A stretch of DNA of 64,000 bases, taken from assembly GCA_963712595.1 (NCBI GenBank), contig CAVQIM010000001.1, positions 1-64,000 of the forward strand, given 5' to 3'. The stretch is from VRUE01 sp963712595. Lineage in GTDB: Bacteria > Actinomycetota > Thermoleophilia > Solirubrobacterales > 70-9. This document shows, in pieces, positions 28,339 to 36,231 of the stretch (position 1 is the first letter of the stretch; each line of letters starts with the position of its first letter). Below the pieces are notes generated by a model. That model saw nothing but the letters and a program-made list of their open reading frames with translations, was not told the origin of the DNA and did not search any database. The translations under genes were made by a program, and so were the position numbers.

Positions 28339-28385
28339 GCGAGTCCGCCATAACCCGTCCACAAGACGGGTAACCGCGGACTCGC
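28339..28385 (+). repeat. Nested intergenic palindrome between cdsA and dxr
   Basis: Outer arms GCGAGTCCGC (28339-28348) and GCGGACTCGC (28376-28385) are perfect. Inside is a second perfect stem ACCCGTC-CACAA-GACGGGT. There is no U-tract; it lies one base after the cdsA stop. It may act as a terminator or boundary. Confidence 0.65.
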
Positions 28386-28405
28386 GGGTGCCGGGGCCGC
28401 GTCCC

Positions 28406-28411
28406 TATCCT
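28406..28411 (+). promoter_or_regulatory. Putative -10 box of dxr-rseP, leaderless layout
   Basis: TATCCT, 8 nt, then the ATG at 28420. No Shine-Dalgarno precedes the ATG. Confidence 0.45.
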
Positions 28412-28419
28412 CTTTGCAG

Positions 28420-29565
28420 ATGAAGAAGGTCGTGATTCTTGGGTCGACGGGGTCGATTGGGACGCAGGCGCTGGAGATCGTCGGGGCGTCGGACGAGCTC
28501 GAGGTGGTCGGGCTGGCGGCCGGGTCGAGCTGGGAGCGGGTGCTCGCGCAGGCCGCCGAGCACGGGGTCGGTGCGGTCGCCTTCTCCAGTTCCGAGGCCG
28601 CCGCGAGCGCGAGCCGCGCCTGGGACGGGCGCGTGCTCGCCGGCGAGGAGGGCATCCGCGAGCTGATCTCCTCTTCCGGGGCGGACCTCGTGCTCAACGG
28701 GATCGTCGGCGCAGCCGGCTTGGGGCCGACGATCGTCGCCCTCGGCGAGGGCATCGACGTTGCCCTGGCCAACAAGGAGAGCTTGGTGATCGGCGGCGCG
28801 CTGACGATGGCGCTGGCGGAGGCGACGGGCGCACGATTGCTGCCGGTCGACTCCGAGCACTCCGCCCTCTTCCAGCTGATCGGCGCGGAGCGCCCGGGAA
28901 CGGTCGACCGGCTGGTGCTGACCGCCTCCGGGGGGCCGTTCCGCGGCCGCAAGGACCTGGAGGGCGTTTCGGTCGAGGATGCACTCGCCCACCCGACTTG
29001 GCGCATGGGGGGGCGGATCACGGTCGACTCGGCGACGCTGATGAACAAGGGCTTCGAGGCGATCGAGGCGCACCATCTCTTCGGCGTTCCCTTCGAGGCG
29101 ATCGAGGTCGTCGTCCACCCGCAGTCGATCGTCCACTCGCTGATCGACCTCAACGACGGCGCCACGCTTGCCCACCTCGGCTACCCGGACATGCGGGTGC
29201 CGATCTCCTACGCCCTCCACTACCCCGAGCGGGCCGACGTCGACGTGCCCCGGCTCGACCTTGTCGCGGTCGGAGAGCTGAGCTTCGAGTCCCCGGACCC
29301 GGCGACCTTCGGCTGCCTGCGCCTGGCCCTCGAGGCGGGCAGGGCGGGAGGGACGGGGCCCTGCGTGCTCAACGCCGCCGACGAGGTCGCGGTGGCCGCC
29401 TTTCTCGAGGGGACGATCGGCTTCACCGCGATCGCCGCCGCGGTCGAGGCGGTGCTGGAGCAGATGCCGGCGCAGCAGCCAACCCACTTCGAGGATCTCT
29501 TCGCGGTCGACGCCGAGGCTCGCCGCCGCACCGAAGAGCAGGTCGGGGGGTTGGCCAAGGTATGA
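28420..29565 (+). CDS. dxr: 1-deoxy-D-xylulose 5-phosphate reductoisomerase
   Basis: Second step of the MEP isoprenoid pathway, DXP to MEP with NADPH. 381 residues: the NADPH motif ILGSTGSIGTQALEI, ANKESLVIGG, LPVDSEHSALFQL with the metal Asp/Glu, MGGRITVDSATLMNKGFEAIEAHHLF and HPQSIVHSL. The ATG at 28420 is favoured over a TTG two codons earlier. Together with ispG (34958) it shows that this organism uses the MEP route. Its stop overlaps rseP (ATGA). Confidence 0.95.
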   Translation: MKKVVILGSTGSIGTQALEIVGASDELEVVGLAAGSSWERVLAQAAEHGVGAVAFSSSEAAASASRAWDGRVLAGEEGIRELISSSGADLVLNGIVGAAGLGPTIVALGEGIDVALANKESLVIGGALTMALAEATGARLLPVDSEHSALFQLIGAERPGTVDRLVLTASGGPFRGRKDLEGVSVEDALAHPTWRMGGRITVDSATLMNKGFEAIEAHHLFGVPFEAIEVVVHPQSIVHSLIDLNDGATLAHLGYPDMRVPISYALHYPERADVDVPRLDLVAVGELSFESPDPATFGCLRLALEAGRAGGTGPCVLNAADEVAVAAFLEGTIGFTAIAAAVEAVLEQMPAQQPTHFEDLFAVDAEARRRTEEQVGGLAKV

Positions 29566-30665
29566 GTGGCGCCGGCAGCTGGCTTCTGGTCTTCCTCGGC
29601 TTCTCGCTGCTGATCATCCTGCACGAGGCCGGGCACTTCTTCGCCGCCAAGGCGACGGGGATGAGGGTCGAGCGCTTCTTCCTCTTCTTCGGGCCGAAAC
29701 TGGTCTCGGTGAAGCGGGGAGAGACCGAGTACGGGATCGCTGCGATCCCCGCGGGGGGCTACGTGAAGATCAGCGGCATGCACCCCGAAGACAAACTGCC
29801 TCCCGGGGAAGAGCACCGCGGCTACTACGAACAGCCGGTGTGGAAACGGATCGTGGTCATCGGCGCCGGGCCGGCGGTCAACATCCTCCTTGCCTTCGCG
29901 ATTCTCTTCACGCTGGCGCTCACCTCCAGCGTCACCCCGACGCAGACCGTGGAGGAAACCCTCCCAGGCTCTCCGGCCGCGGGAGTGCTGAGGCCGGGCG
30001 ACAGGATCGTCGCCGTCGATGGCCGGAGCTACGCGGGGCTGGATCGCGAGGAACGCGTAGAACGCTTCCGCGACGAGATCGCCACGCACCAGTGCGCGGG
30101 CAAGCCGAAGGGCGGTTGCAGGGCGGCCACCCCGGTTCAGCTGAGGGTCGTCCGCGACGGCAGGGTGGAGGCGCTGGAGGTGCGCCCCGAATACCAGGCG
30201 GCTGAAGGTGAGATGCGAATCGGGTTTGGCTTCGACAGCGCCCCGGCCAGCGTCGGCGTGGGGGAGGCGGCGGACCGTGCCGGCAGCTTCGTCTGGCTGA
30301 TCACCCACAAGACGGTGACCGTCTTCGCCAACATCTTCGACTCGGAGCAGCGCAAGCAGGTCTCGGGGGTGGTGGGCGTCAGCGACGTCGCACATCAGAC
30401 GATCGGGATCGGCGCGGTCGAGGCGCTCACCCTGCTGGCGGTGGTCAGCCTCTCCCTCGGCCTGATCAACCTCTTTCCGTTCCTTCCCCTCGACGGGGGC
30501 CACATCTTCTGGAGCCTGGTCGAGAAGGTGCGAGGCAGGCCGGTTCCCTATCGGGTGATGGAGCGCGCTGGTGCGCTCGGCTTCGTCTTGGTGATCATGC
30601 TCTTCTTCATCGGCCTCACCAACGACATCGGCCGCCTCACCGGCGAAGGCTTCAACGTCCGCTAG
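29562..30665 (+). CDS. rseP: Site-2 protease, RseP/RasP family
   Basis: Intramembrane zinc metalloprotease that cleaves anti-sigma factors and signal-peptide remnants. 367 residues: HEAGHFFAAK (HExxH, first helix), AAIPAGGYVKISGM, a PDZ domain (about residues 125-215, VEETLPGSPAAGVLRPGDRI), and LGLINLFPFLPLDGGHIFW carrying the third zinc ligand. The PDZ has a small Cys-containing insert (CAGKPKGGC). The stop codon shares CTAG with the stop of the convergent gene at 30662. Confidence 0.93.
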   Translation: MSGAGSWLLVFLGFSLLIILHEAGHFFAAKATGMRVERFFLFFGPKLVSVKRGETEYGIAAIPAGGYVKISGMHPEDKLPPGEEHRGYYEQPVWKRIVVIGAGPAVNILLAFAILFTLALTSSVTPTQTVEETLPGSPAAGVLRPGDRIVAVDGRSYAGLDREERVERFRDEIATHQCAGKPKGGCRAATPVQLRVVRDGRVEALEVRPEYQAAEGEMRIGFGFDSAPASVGVGEAADRAGSFVWLITHKTVTVFANIFDSEQRKQVSGVVGVSDVAHQTIGIGAVEALTLLAVVSLSLGLINLFPFLPLDGGHIFWSLVEKVRGRPVPYRVMERAGALGFVLVIMLFFIGLTNDIGRLTGEGFNVR

Positions 30666-32080
30666 GTTCTCAGCATTCGAGCGATCTCTTCCTCGTACAG
30701 GCTGAGGGGTGGATCGAAGAACTCGAAAGCGGTGTACAGCGGGCGGGCAAGCTCCTGGACCACCTCCGGCAATCGTCCTCGGAGGCCGGCAGCCGAGAAC
30801 TCTCCATAGCTCTCCACGGCGCTTTGGTTGCAGCGACGGGGATGGATCTCCCGGTCGGAGGCGATGCTCACCAGGGTTCGGTTCGCGAGTCCCTCCCAGC
30901 GAATGGAGAACGCGACGGTCGCGTCTGAGCCGCCGTATTCGAGTGCGAATCGCTGGGCGTGAAGCAGGCACTCTGCGAGGCGCCAGATCGGAACGGTGGT
31001 GAAGTCCAAGAGTTGACCGGGCTCGGAGCCCTGACGCCCGTCCTCCTGGTAGCCCCGTGCGAGGAAGAGTTGGCCGGCGGGGCTCGCGCGCCAGAAGTCG
31101 GCGTGGGCGCTGTCCTTCGGCCCGAGCGCAGTTCGAAGCCAGTTCTCGGGGTCCGGCTGAGGAGCGCCCGGCTCCGCAAGCCAACACTCAATCGTGTCCT
31201 CGTGCGGGTAGGGACGGATGCCCTCGCGGGTTGGAACCCACCAGGGAGGCCAGCCGGTCTCGCTGCCGGCGACCTCGGTCAAGACCTCCAACAGCCTCGG
31301 CAGCGGCATTGCTCCGGGCGGTGGAGCCACCGCGTAGGAGACGCTCCACACACCATTCCCATAGAGCTCCTGGAGGCCGTGCTCCTCTTGGAGCCGCGCG
31401 AAGCGATTGGCGGAGGATCGTCTGAAGTCGAGGACGGCGTTCTTCAGTCCCCCGGCTGCGCCAGAGCCCTCTCCCTTGCCGAGCACATCGGCGAGGCCCT
31501 CGACCCCAATGGCGCCGACGACGGCCATGAAACCCTCGATCAGCTCATCGCGTCGGACCCTGATGCATCGCTCAAAGAGGTCATCCCACTCGTGGGGCTC
31601 TTCAATCGGGGCGCTCTCCGGCTTTGGCCGACGGGTGTAGACCGCGCCCTTCTGCGGCTCGCCGTTGTCTGGTCCGCCCCGACGGCAGCGGATCGGCACA
31701 CGATGATCCCCGGGGACCTTGACGACTACGTGATCCCCACCGCAATCGCGGGGACAAGGAACCCGCAGCGCCCGGCACTCGAAGGCGGGCGAGGCATAGG
31801 CCTTGACGATGTCGTTGAACGCGTCCTGCGAGTAGTGCTTCAAGTCGTAGGGGCAGGGGCCGGGGTGAGTGAACTGGCCGTCGTGCTTCTCGTCGATCCC
31901 GAAGACCAGGAAGCCGCCGCCATGATTGGCGAGCGCCATCAGATCCTTCGCGATCTTTGCCCTCTCCGGCTTTTGCTCGAGGTCGACCCAGGCCTTGCAA
32001 TCGACCCCCATGTCCTCCCTGGGATAGGCGACCAGCTCGCTGGTCTGCTGCTGGAGGGATTGCTCGTCGCTTGGCTCCAC
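30662..32080 (-). CDS. AlbA_2 / Schlafen-like putative nucleic-acid-binding protein
   Basis: Function unknown. Residues about 25-130 match the AlbA_2 (Schlafen-box) pattern: DCKAWVDLEQ, AKIAKDLMALANHGGGFLVFGIDE, then VVKVPGDHRVPIRCR and a GAVYTRR segment. The remaining 340 residues show no motif I know, are Trp/Pro/Glu rich and lack membrane segments. AlbA_2 proteins include regulators and phage-defence components. It stands alone between housekeeping genes, convergent with rseP. GTG start at 32080 with TACCGT 6 nt upstream. Codon use is a little less GC-biased than in neighbours. Confidence 0.6.
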   Translation of the reverse strand: MEPSDEQSLQQQTSELVAYPREDMGVDCKAWVDLEQKPERAKIAKDLMALANHGGGFLVFGIDEKHDGQFTHPGPCPYDLKHYSQDAFNDIVKAYASPAFECRALRVPCPRDCGGDHVVVKVPGDHRVPIRCRRGGPDNGEPQKGAVYTRRPKPESAPIEEPHEWDDLFERCIRVRRDELIEGFMAVVGAIGVEGLADVLGKGEGSGAAGGLKNAVLDFRRSSANRFARLQEEHGLQELYGNGVWSVSYAVAPPPGAMPLPRLLEVLTEVAGSETGWPPWWVPTREGIRPYPHEDTIECWLAEPGAPQPDPENWLRTALGPKDSAHADFWRASPAGQLFLARGYQEDGRQGSEPGQLLDFTTVPIWRLAECLLHAQRFALEYGGSDATVAFSIRWEGLANRTLVSIASDREIHPRRCNQSAVESYGEFSAAGLRGRLPEVVQELARPLYTAFEFFDPPLSLYEEEIARMLRT

Positions 32081-32086
32081 GGGAGC

Positions 32087-32092
32087 ACGGTA
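32087..32092 (-). promoter_or_regulatory. Putative -10 box, leaderless layout
   Basis: TACCGT on the minus strand, 6 nt, then the GTG of the AlbA_2-type gene. Confidence 0.4.
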
Positions 32093-32137
32093 GCCGAGCC
32101 TTCAAGCCCGACCCGCTTCCATTTGCAGAGGGCGCGT

Positions 32138-33064
32138 CTAGCGCTTTGCGAGGACCCTGAACGCGTAGCGAGCCGGGCTCGGGTCGAGCTCGCCGGAGCC
32201 CTCGCGGGCGCGGACCTGGAAGCTGTGGCGGTCGACCGCGAGCCTCCTGCTGGCGAACGGGGAGCGGCAGGGCCTGAACGGCTTGCGGTCCAGCTTGCAT
32301 TCGAAGCTCGATCCCGGCTCGTCGGCGGCGAAGCGGAAGCTGGGGGTGCGATCGCGGGTTCGGTGCCCCGGTCCCCGGACGATCGTCGTCTGCGGCGTCC
32401 CCCGGCCCCCGGAGGGGCCGCTCGGCCCGGGGCCGGGGGAGCTACAGGAACGCTCGCTGGGGTCTGCCGAGTTGGGGCGCGGGCCGGGGAAGACCGCGGC
32501 GAAGTCGGTGGTGCTTTCGTCGCGGTCGTCGGTCGGCTCGAGCAGGCTGGCGCAACCGGGGGAGATCGTGCGGCGCAGGGCCATTCCGTCTGGAATGCCC
32601 GATGGGCTCGCCGGCGCTCCTGCGGGGCTCGGCAGCGAAGCCTTGAAGTCGCCCCAGGCGACGCAGTCGATCGCCTCCCAGCAGACCGCCCCGCCGCCGG
32701 GGTCGAGCTGCCCCGGTGCCATCACGGCGTCCGGCGCGACGCCGAAGGCCGATTCGACGGAGGCCGTCCCGAGCAGGATCGTGCTCTGGTTCGCACCCCC
32801 TGCCACGTCGCCGCCGAACTTCGTCGCCCCGGCGACCCCGCCGCCGGCTTTGTAGGCGATGAGGTTGTGTCCCCCGACGAGGTTCTGCCCCGCCCCCCAC
32901 ATCTGCAGCTCGACGTACTCCGTTTCGGTCTGCGTCGACGAGCCGGGGTAGACCTCGCGGATCGAGATCTCATGGAAGGTCGCGGAGGCTGCCGGGGAAC
33001 AGAGCGCCGCCGCGGCGAGGAGCAGCGATCCGGCGAGGGCGCCGCGTCTCGCGATTCGGCTCAC
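32138..33064 (-). CDS. Secreted lamin-tail-like protein with one Cys-paired Ig-like module
   Basis: 308 residues. A Sec signal peptide (ALAGSLLLAAAALCSPAASA) leads into FHEISIREVYPG and YVELQMWGAGQNLVGGHNL, which resemble a bacterial lamin-tail domain (a beta-sandwich found in secreted proteins). A Pro/Gly/Ser-rich linker follows, then one module SFECKLDRKPFRPCRSP ending in SPARYAFRV. It is a shorter paralogue of the gene immediately upstream; the start GTG overlaps that gene's stop. A role at the cell surface is inferred; no enzyme motif is seen. Confidence 0.65.
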   Translation of the reverse strand: MSRIARRGALAGSLLLAAAALCSPAASATFHEISIREVYPGSSTQTETEYVELQMWGAGQNLVGGHNLIAYKAGGGVAGATKFGGDVAGGANQSTILLGTASVESAFGVAPDAVMAPGQLDPGGGAVCWEAIDCVAWGDFKASLPSPAGAPASPSGIPDGMALRRTISPGCASLLEPTDDRDESTTDFAAVFPGPRPNSADPSERSCSSPGPGPSGPSGGRGTPQTTIVRGPGHRTRDRTPSFRFAADEPGSSFECKLDRKPFRPCRSPFASRRLAVDRHSFQVRAREGSGELDPSPARYAFRVLAKR

Positions 33065-34896
33065 CCCTTCACCACCTTGAAGCTGAACTTGGCCGGGCTG
33101 GGATCCGCGCTACCTGCGGCGACCGTTCGCACCAGCAGCGTGTGGCGGCCATAGGAGAGCGTCTTGGTCGTCAGGGGCGAGCGGCAGGGCTTGAACGGCT
33201 TGCCGTCGAGCTTGCATTCGAAGCTCGCCCCCGCCTGGCTCGAGCGGAAGCGGAAGGTGGGAGTCCGGTCGCGGGTCTTGGCACCGGGCTTGGCGGAGAT
33301 CTTGGTGTCGAGGATCGGCGTCGGCGCGCCGGTTGGGCTCGGCGGGGAGGTGGGGGCGCCAGGCACCGGCGACGAAGGAAGCTGGCCCGAGAGGACGACG
33401 TCGAAGCTGTAGCCGGCGGGGCTGGGATCGACGTTGTTGCTGGGGTCGATCGCCCTCACCTGGAAGGTGTGCGGCCCGTCCTGAAGGTCGGCGTAGGCGA
33501 TGCCGGCACCGGAGCAGGGAGCAAAGCCGCCGCCGTCGAGTGCGCACTGGAAGGTCGATTCCGGCTCATCGGAGCTGTAGGTGAAAGCCGCCGTGGGGCT
33601 GGCGCTTGGGTTCGCCGGCTTCGACTCGATCGTCGTCTGCGGGGCCGTCGTGTCCGGGGCGGACGCTTCCACGGTCCATTCGTAGGCGGTGGGCCCGCCC
33701 TGGTTCCCGGTCCGGTCCCTGGCCCGCACTTCGAAGGTGTACTCGCCGTTGGCCAGGTTGAGGTACGTCTTGCCGGTCGCCGCGCAGCTCGTGAAGGCGG
33801 CCTCCTGTGGGGCCAGCTTGCACTCGAAGGGCGAGCCGGAAACCGGTCCGAGCTCGTTCGATTCGTAGGTGAAGGAGGCGCTTTTCCCGGGGCTCGGGTC
33901 TGGCGGTTTGACCAGGATCGTGGCCACCGGTGGGGTCAGGTCGACGCGCCAGGTGTAGCTCGCCGGCGTCGGGTCGGCGCCGGCGGAGTTGACGGCGCGG
34001 ACGGCGAAGGTGTGCGTGTCCTCTCCCAGCGCCATGTAGGCCGCCGGAGAGGTGCAGGCGGTGAAGGCGGCCGCCCCGTCGAGCTTGCATTCGAAGCTCG
34101 CTTCGGTCGGCGGGCTCGCCGTGAAGGAGAAGGACGCTTCGGTGCTTTTGGTCGGGTCGGCCGGTTTCGTGCCGATCGCGGTGTTGGGCAGGGACGGGCA
34201 CGCTTTCTCGCTCGGGGCCGTCGCGTTGTTGCGCGGCGTGGGTTCGACCTCGGAGAAGTCCGTGGCGCTGTCGTCGCTGTCGTCGGTCGGGGGCGGATCG
34301 AGCAGGGTTGAGCAGCCGTTGGCGATCGAGCGCCGCAGGGCCTTCCCCACGGTCACCCCCGAGGGGGAGACGGGGCTGCCGACCGTGAAGGGGGGAATGT
34401 GCGTTGGCAGGGGGCCGGTGAAGTTGCCCCAGGCGACGCAGTCGGGCGGCGAGCCTTCCGTCCAGCAGACCGCGCCCCCCGCCGGGAGGAGGTTCAGGTT
34501 GGAATCGCTGGCGTCCGGCACCAGTTTCCCCGTAAAGACCGACCCGTAGCTGCTGTCCGCGACGAGGATCGTCGCCTGGTTGGCGCCGCTTGCGACGTCG
34601 CCGGCAAAGGCGAATTCGTCGATCACGTTCCCCGTCGGGCCGTAGGCGACGATGTGGTGCCCTTTGACGAAGTTCTGCGCCGCCGCCCACATCTGCAACT
34701 CGACGTAGCTGGCGTTGTTGGCGCCGCCGGGATAGACCTCGCGAATCGAGATCTCGTGAAAGGTCGCCTGGGCTTGCGGCGCCGCCAGGAGAAAGGTCGA
34801 GGCGGCGATCGGGGCGAGCGCAGCACAGCGAAGCCATGCGGCCCGACCCCGCGACGCCCGCTTCCCCTGCGGCTGCGTACCCATGCGTTTGTGCAT
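33061..34896 (-). CDS. Secreted lamin-tail-like protein with repeated Cys-paired Ig-like modules
   Basis: 611 residues. The signal peptide ends near PQAQA, and FHEISIREVYPGG starts a lamin-tail-like domain (about residues 45-200). Four modules of about 90 residues follow, each with a C-x(8-12)-C pair after a Phe (SFECKLDGAAAFTAC, PFECKLAPQEAAFTSC, TFQCALDGGGFAPC, SFECKLDGKPFKPC) and ending in a PSPAxYxFxV strand. Linkers are Pro-rich. First gene of a two-gene operon. Probably a surface or extracellular structural or adhesive protein; the ligand is unknown. Confidence 0.68.
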   Translation of the reverse strand: MHKRMGTQPQGKRASRGRAAWLRCAALAPIAASTFLLAAPQAQATFHEISIREVYPGGANNASYVELQMWAAAQNFVKGHHIVAYGPTGNVIDEFAFAGDVASGANQATILVADSSYGSVFTGKLVPDASDSNLNLLPAGGAVCWTEGSPPDCVAWGNFTGPLPTHIPPFTVGSPVSPSGVTVGKALRRSIANGCSTLLDPPPTDDSDDSATDFSEVEPTPRNNATAPSEKACPSLPNTAIGTKPADPTKSTEASFSFTASPPTEASFECKLDGAAAFTACTSPAAYMALGEDTHTFAVRAVNSAGADPTPASYTWRVDLTPPVATILVKPPDPSPGKSASFTYESNELGPVSGSPFECKLAPQEAAFTSCAATGKTYLNLANGEYTFEVRARDRTGNQGGPTAYEWTVEASAPDTTAPQTTIESKPANPSASPTAAFTYSSDEPESTFQCALDGGGFAPCSGAGIAYADLQDGPHTFQVRAIDPSNNVDPSPAGYSFDVVLSGQLPSSPVPGAPTSPPSPTGAPTPILDTKISAKPGAKTRDRTPTFRFRSSQAGASFECKLDGKPFKPCRSPLTTKTLSYGRHTLLVRTVAAGSADPSPAKFSFKVVKG

Positions 34897-34945
34897 ACGG
34901 CGGGCCGCGGGCCCAGGTTCAATCCGGCCCGGAGATCGCTGCCGC

Positions 34946-34951
34946 TACGCT
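34946..34951 (+). promoter_or_regulatory. Putative -10 box of ispG, leaderless layout
   Basis: TACGCT, 6 nt, then the GTG of ispG. Confidence 0.45.
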
Positions 34952-34957
34952 TGCGCC

Positions 34958-36211
34958 GTGGCATCCAAACGTCAGATCTTCGTCGGCGGCGTGCCGATCG
35001 GCGGTGGCGCTCCGGTCGTCGTGCAGACGATGACCAAGACCGAGACCGCCAACCTGGCGGCGACGATGGAGCAGATCCGCAAGGTCGCCGACGCCGGGGC
35101 GGACATCGTGCGGGTGGCGGTGCCGCGCGACGACGACGTCGAGGCGCTGAAGACGATCGTGCGCGACTCGCCGATCCCGGTGATCGCCGACATCCACTTC
35201 AATCACACCCTGGCGCTGAAGGCGATCGACGCCGGAGCCCATTGCATCCGCCTCAACCCGGGCAACATCGGCGGTCGCGAGAAGGTCGCCGAGGTGGCCG
35301 AGAGGGCGACCGCCGCGGGGGTGCCGATGCGGATCGGCGTCAACTCTGGCTCGCTGCCCAAGCACCTGCACGAGCTCGAGCGCGAGAGCCCAGTCGAGGC
35401 GCTCGTCGCCGCCGCGGTCGAGTTCGTCGAGCTGATGGAGGGCCTCGAGTTCGAGAACTTCAAGGTCTCGATCAAGTCGACCAACGTGCCCAACACGATC
35501 GCCGCCAACCGGCTGCTGGCGGAGAAGATCCCCTACCCGCTGCACCTGGGGATCACCGAGGCCGGCACCAAGTGGTCGGGCTCGCTCAAGTCCTCGGTCG
35601 GGCTCGGCACGCTGCTCGCCGACGGCATCGGCGACACGATCCGGATCAGCCTCTCGACCTTCCACGCCGAGGAGGAGGTCAAGGTCGCCTGGGAGATCCT
35701 CAAGGCGCTGCAGCTGCGCGAGCGCGGCCCGGTGCTGATCGCCTGCCCGACCTGCGGCCGCCTGCAGTTCGACATGGACTCGGTCGTGGCCGAGATCGAG
35801 CAGCGGCTCGAAAGCTACGCCGAGCCGATCGAGGTCGCCGTGCTCGGCTGCGCGGTGAACGGGATCGGCGAGGCCTCCCACGCCGATTTCGGCATCGCCG
35901 GGGCCAAGAACGAGGGCTTGATCTACGCCCACGGCAAGCCGCTGCGCAAGGTCCCGCAGGCCAAGCTGGTCGACACGCTCTTCGATGAGATCGACAAGTC
36001 GCTCGATCGCGGCGGGGTCGAGTTCAACGAGAACGAGTCGCGCGAGGGAGCTGCCTGGCTGGCGAAGATCGAGGAGGAAAACGCGGGGGAACTGACGCCG
36101 GAGAAGATCGCGCGGATGGAGCACGAAGCGGCCGAAAAGGGCGAGTCGGATCGGGTTCTCCTGGACGAGGAGGCGTCTCCTACCGCGGGACGCCGCTTCA
36201 CCCGCGCCTGA
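34958..36211 (+). CDS. ispG: 4-hydroxy-3-methylbut-2-en-1-yl diphosphate synthase
   Basis: MEP pathway iron-sulfur enzyme (MEcPP to HMBPP). 417 residues: a TIM-barrel part with TMTKTETANLAATMEQI, IADIHFNHTLALKAID, RLNPGNIGG and RIGVNSGSLPK, and a C-terminal [4Fe-4S] part with CPTCGRLQFDM and LGCAVNGIGEASHADFG (three Cys plus the Glu ligand). An unusual 45-residue acidic tail follows. GTG start as the codon just after the -10 box. Confidence 0.95.
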   Translation: MASKRQIFVGGVPIGGGAPVVVQTMTKTETANLAATMEQIRKVADAGADIVRVAVPRDDDVEALKTIVRDSPIPVIADIHFNHTLALKAIDAGAHCIRLNPGNIGGREKVAEVAERATAAGVPMRIGVNSGSLPKHLHELERESPVEALVAAAVEFVELMEGLEFENFKVSIKSTNVPNTIAANRLLAEKIPYPLHLGITEAGTKWSGSLKSSVGLGTLLADGIGDTIRISLSTFHAEEEVKVAWEILKALQLRERGPVLIACPTCGRLQFDMDSVVAEIEQRLESYAEPIEVAVLGCAVNGIGEASHADFGIAGAKNEGLIYAHGKPLRKVPQAKLVDTLFDEIDKSLDRGGVEFNENESREGAAWLAKIEEENAGELTPEKIARMEHEAAEKGESDRVLLDEEASPTAGRRFTRA

Positions 36212-36219
36212 GCGGCCAG

Positions 36220-36225
36220 TAGGTT
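36220..36225 (+). promoter_or_regulatory. Putative -10 box of proS, leaderless layout
   Basis: TAGGTT, 6 nt, then the GTG of proS, within the 20-nt gap after ispG. Confidence 0.45.
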
Positions 36226-36231
36226 TCGGGC

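Noticed and set aside
32160..34860. Plus-strand frames opposite the lamin-tail-like genes
   Set aside because: Products are Arg/Gly/Ala-rich without motifs, while the minus-strand genes have signal peptides and repeated Cys-paired modules.
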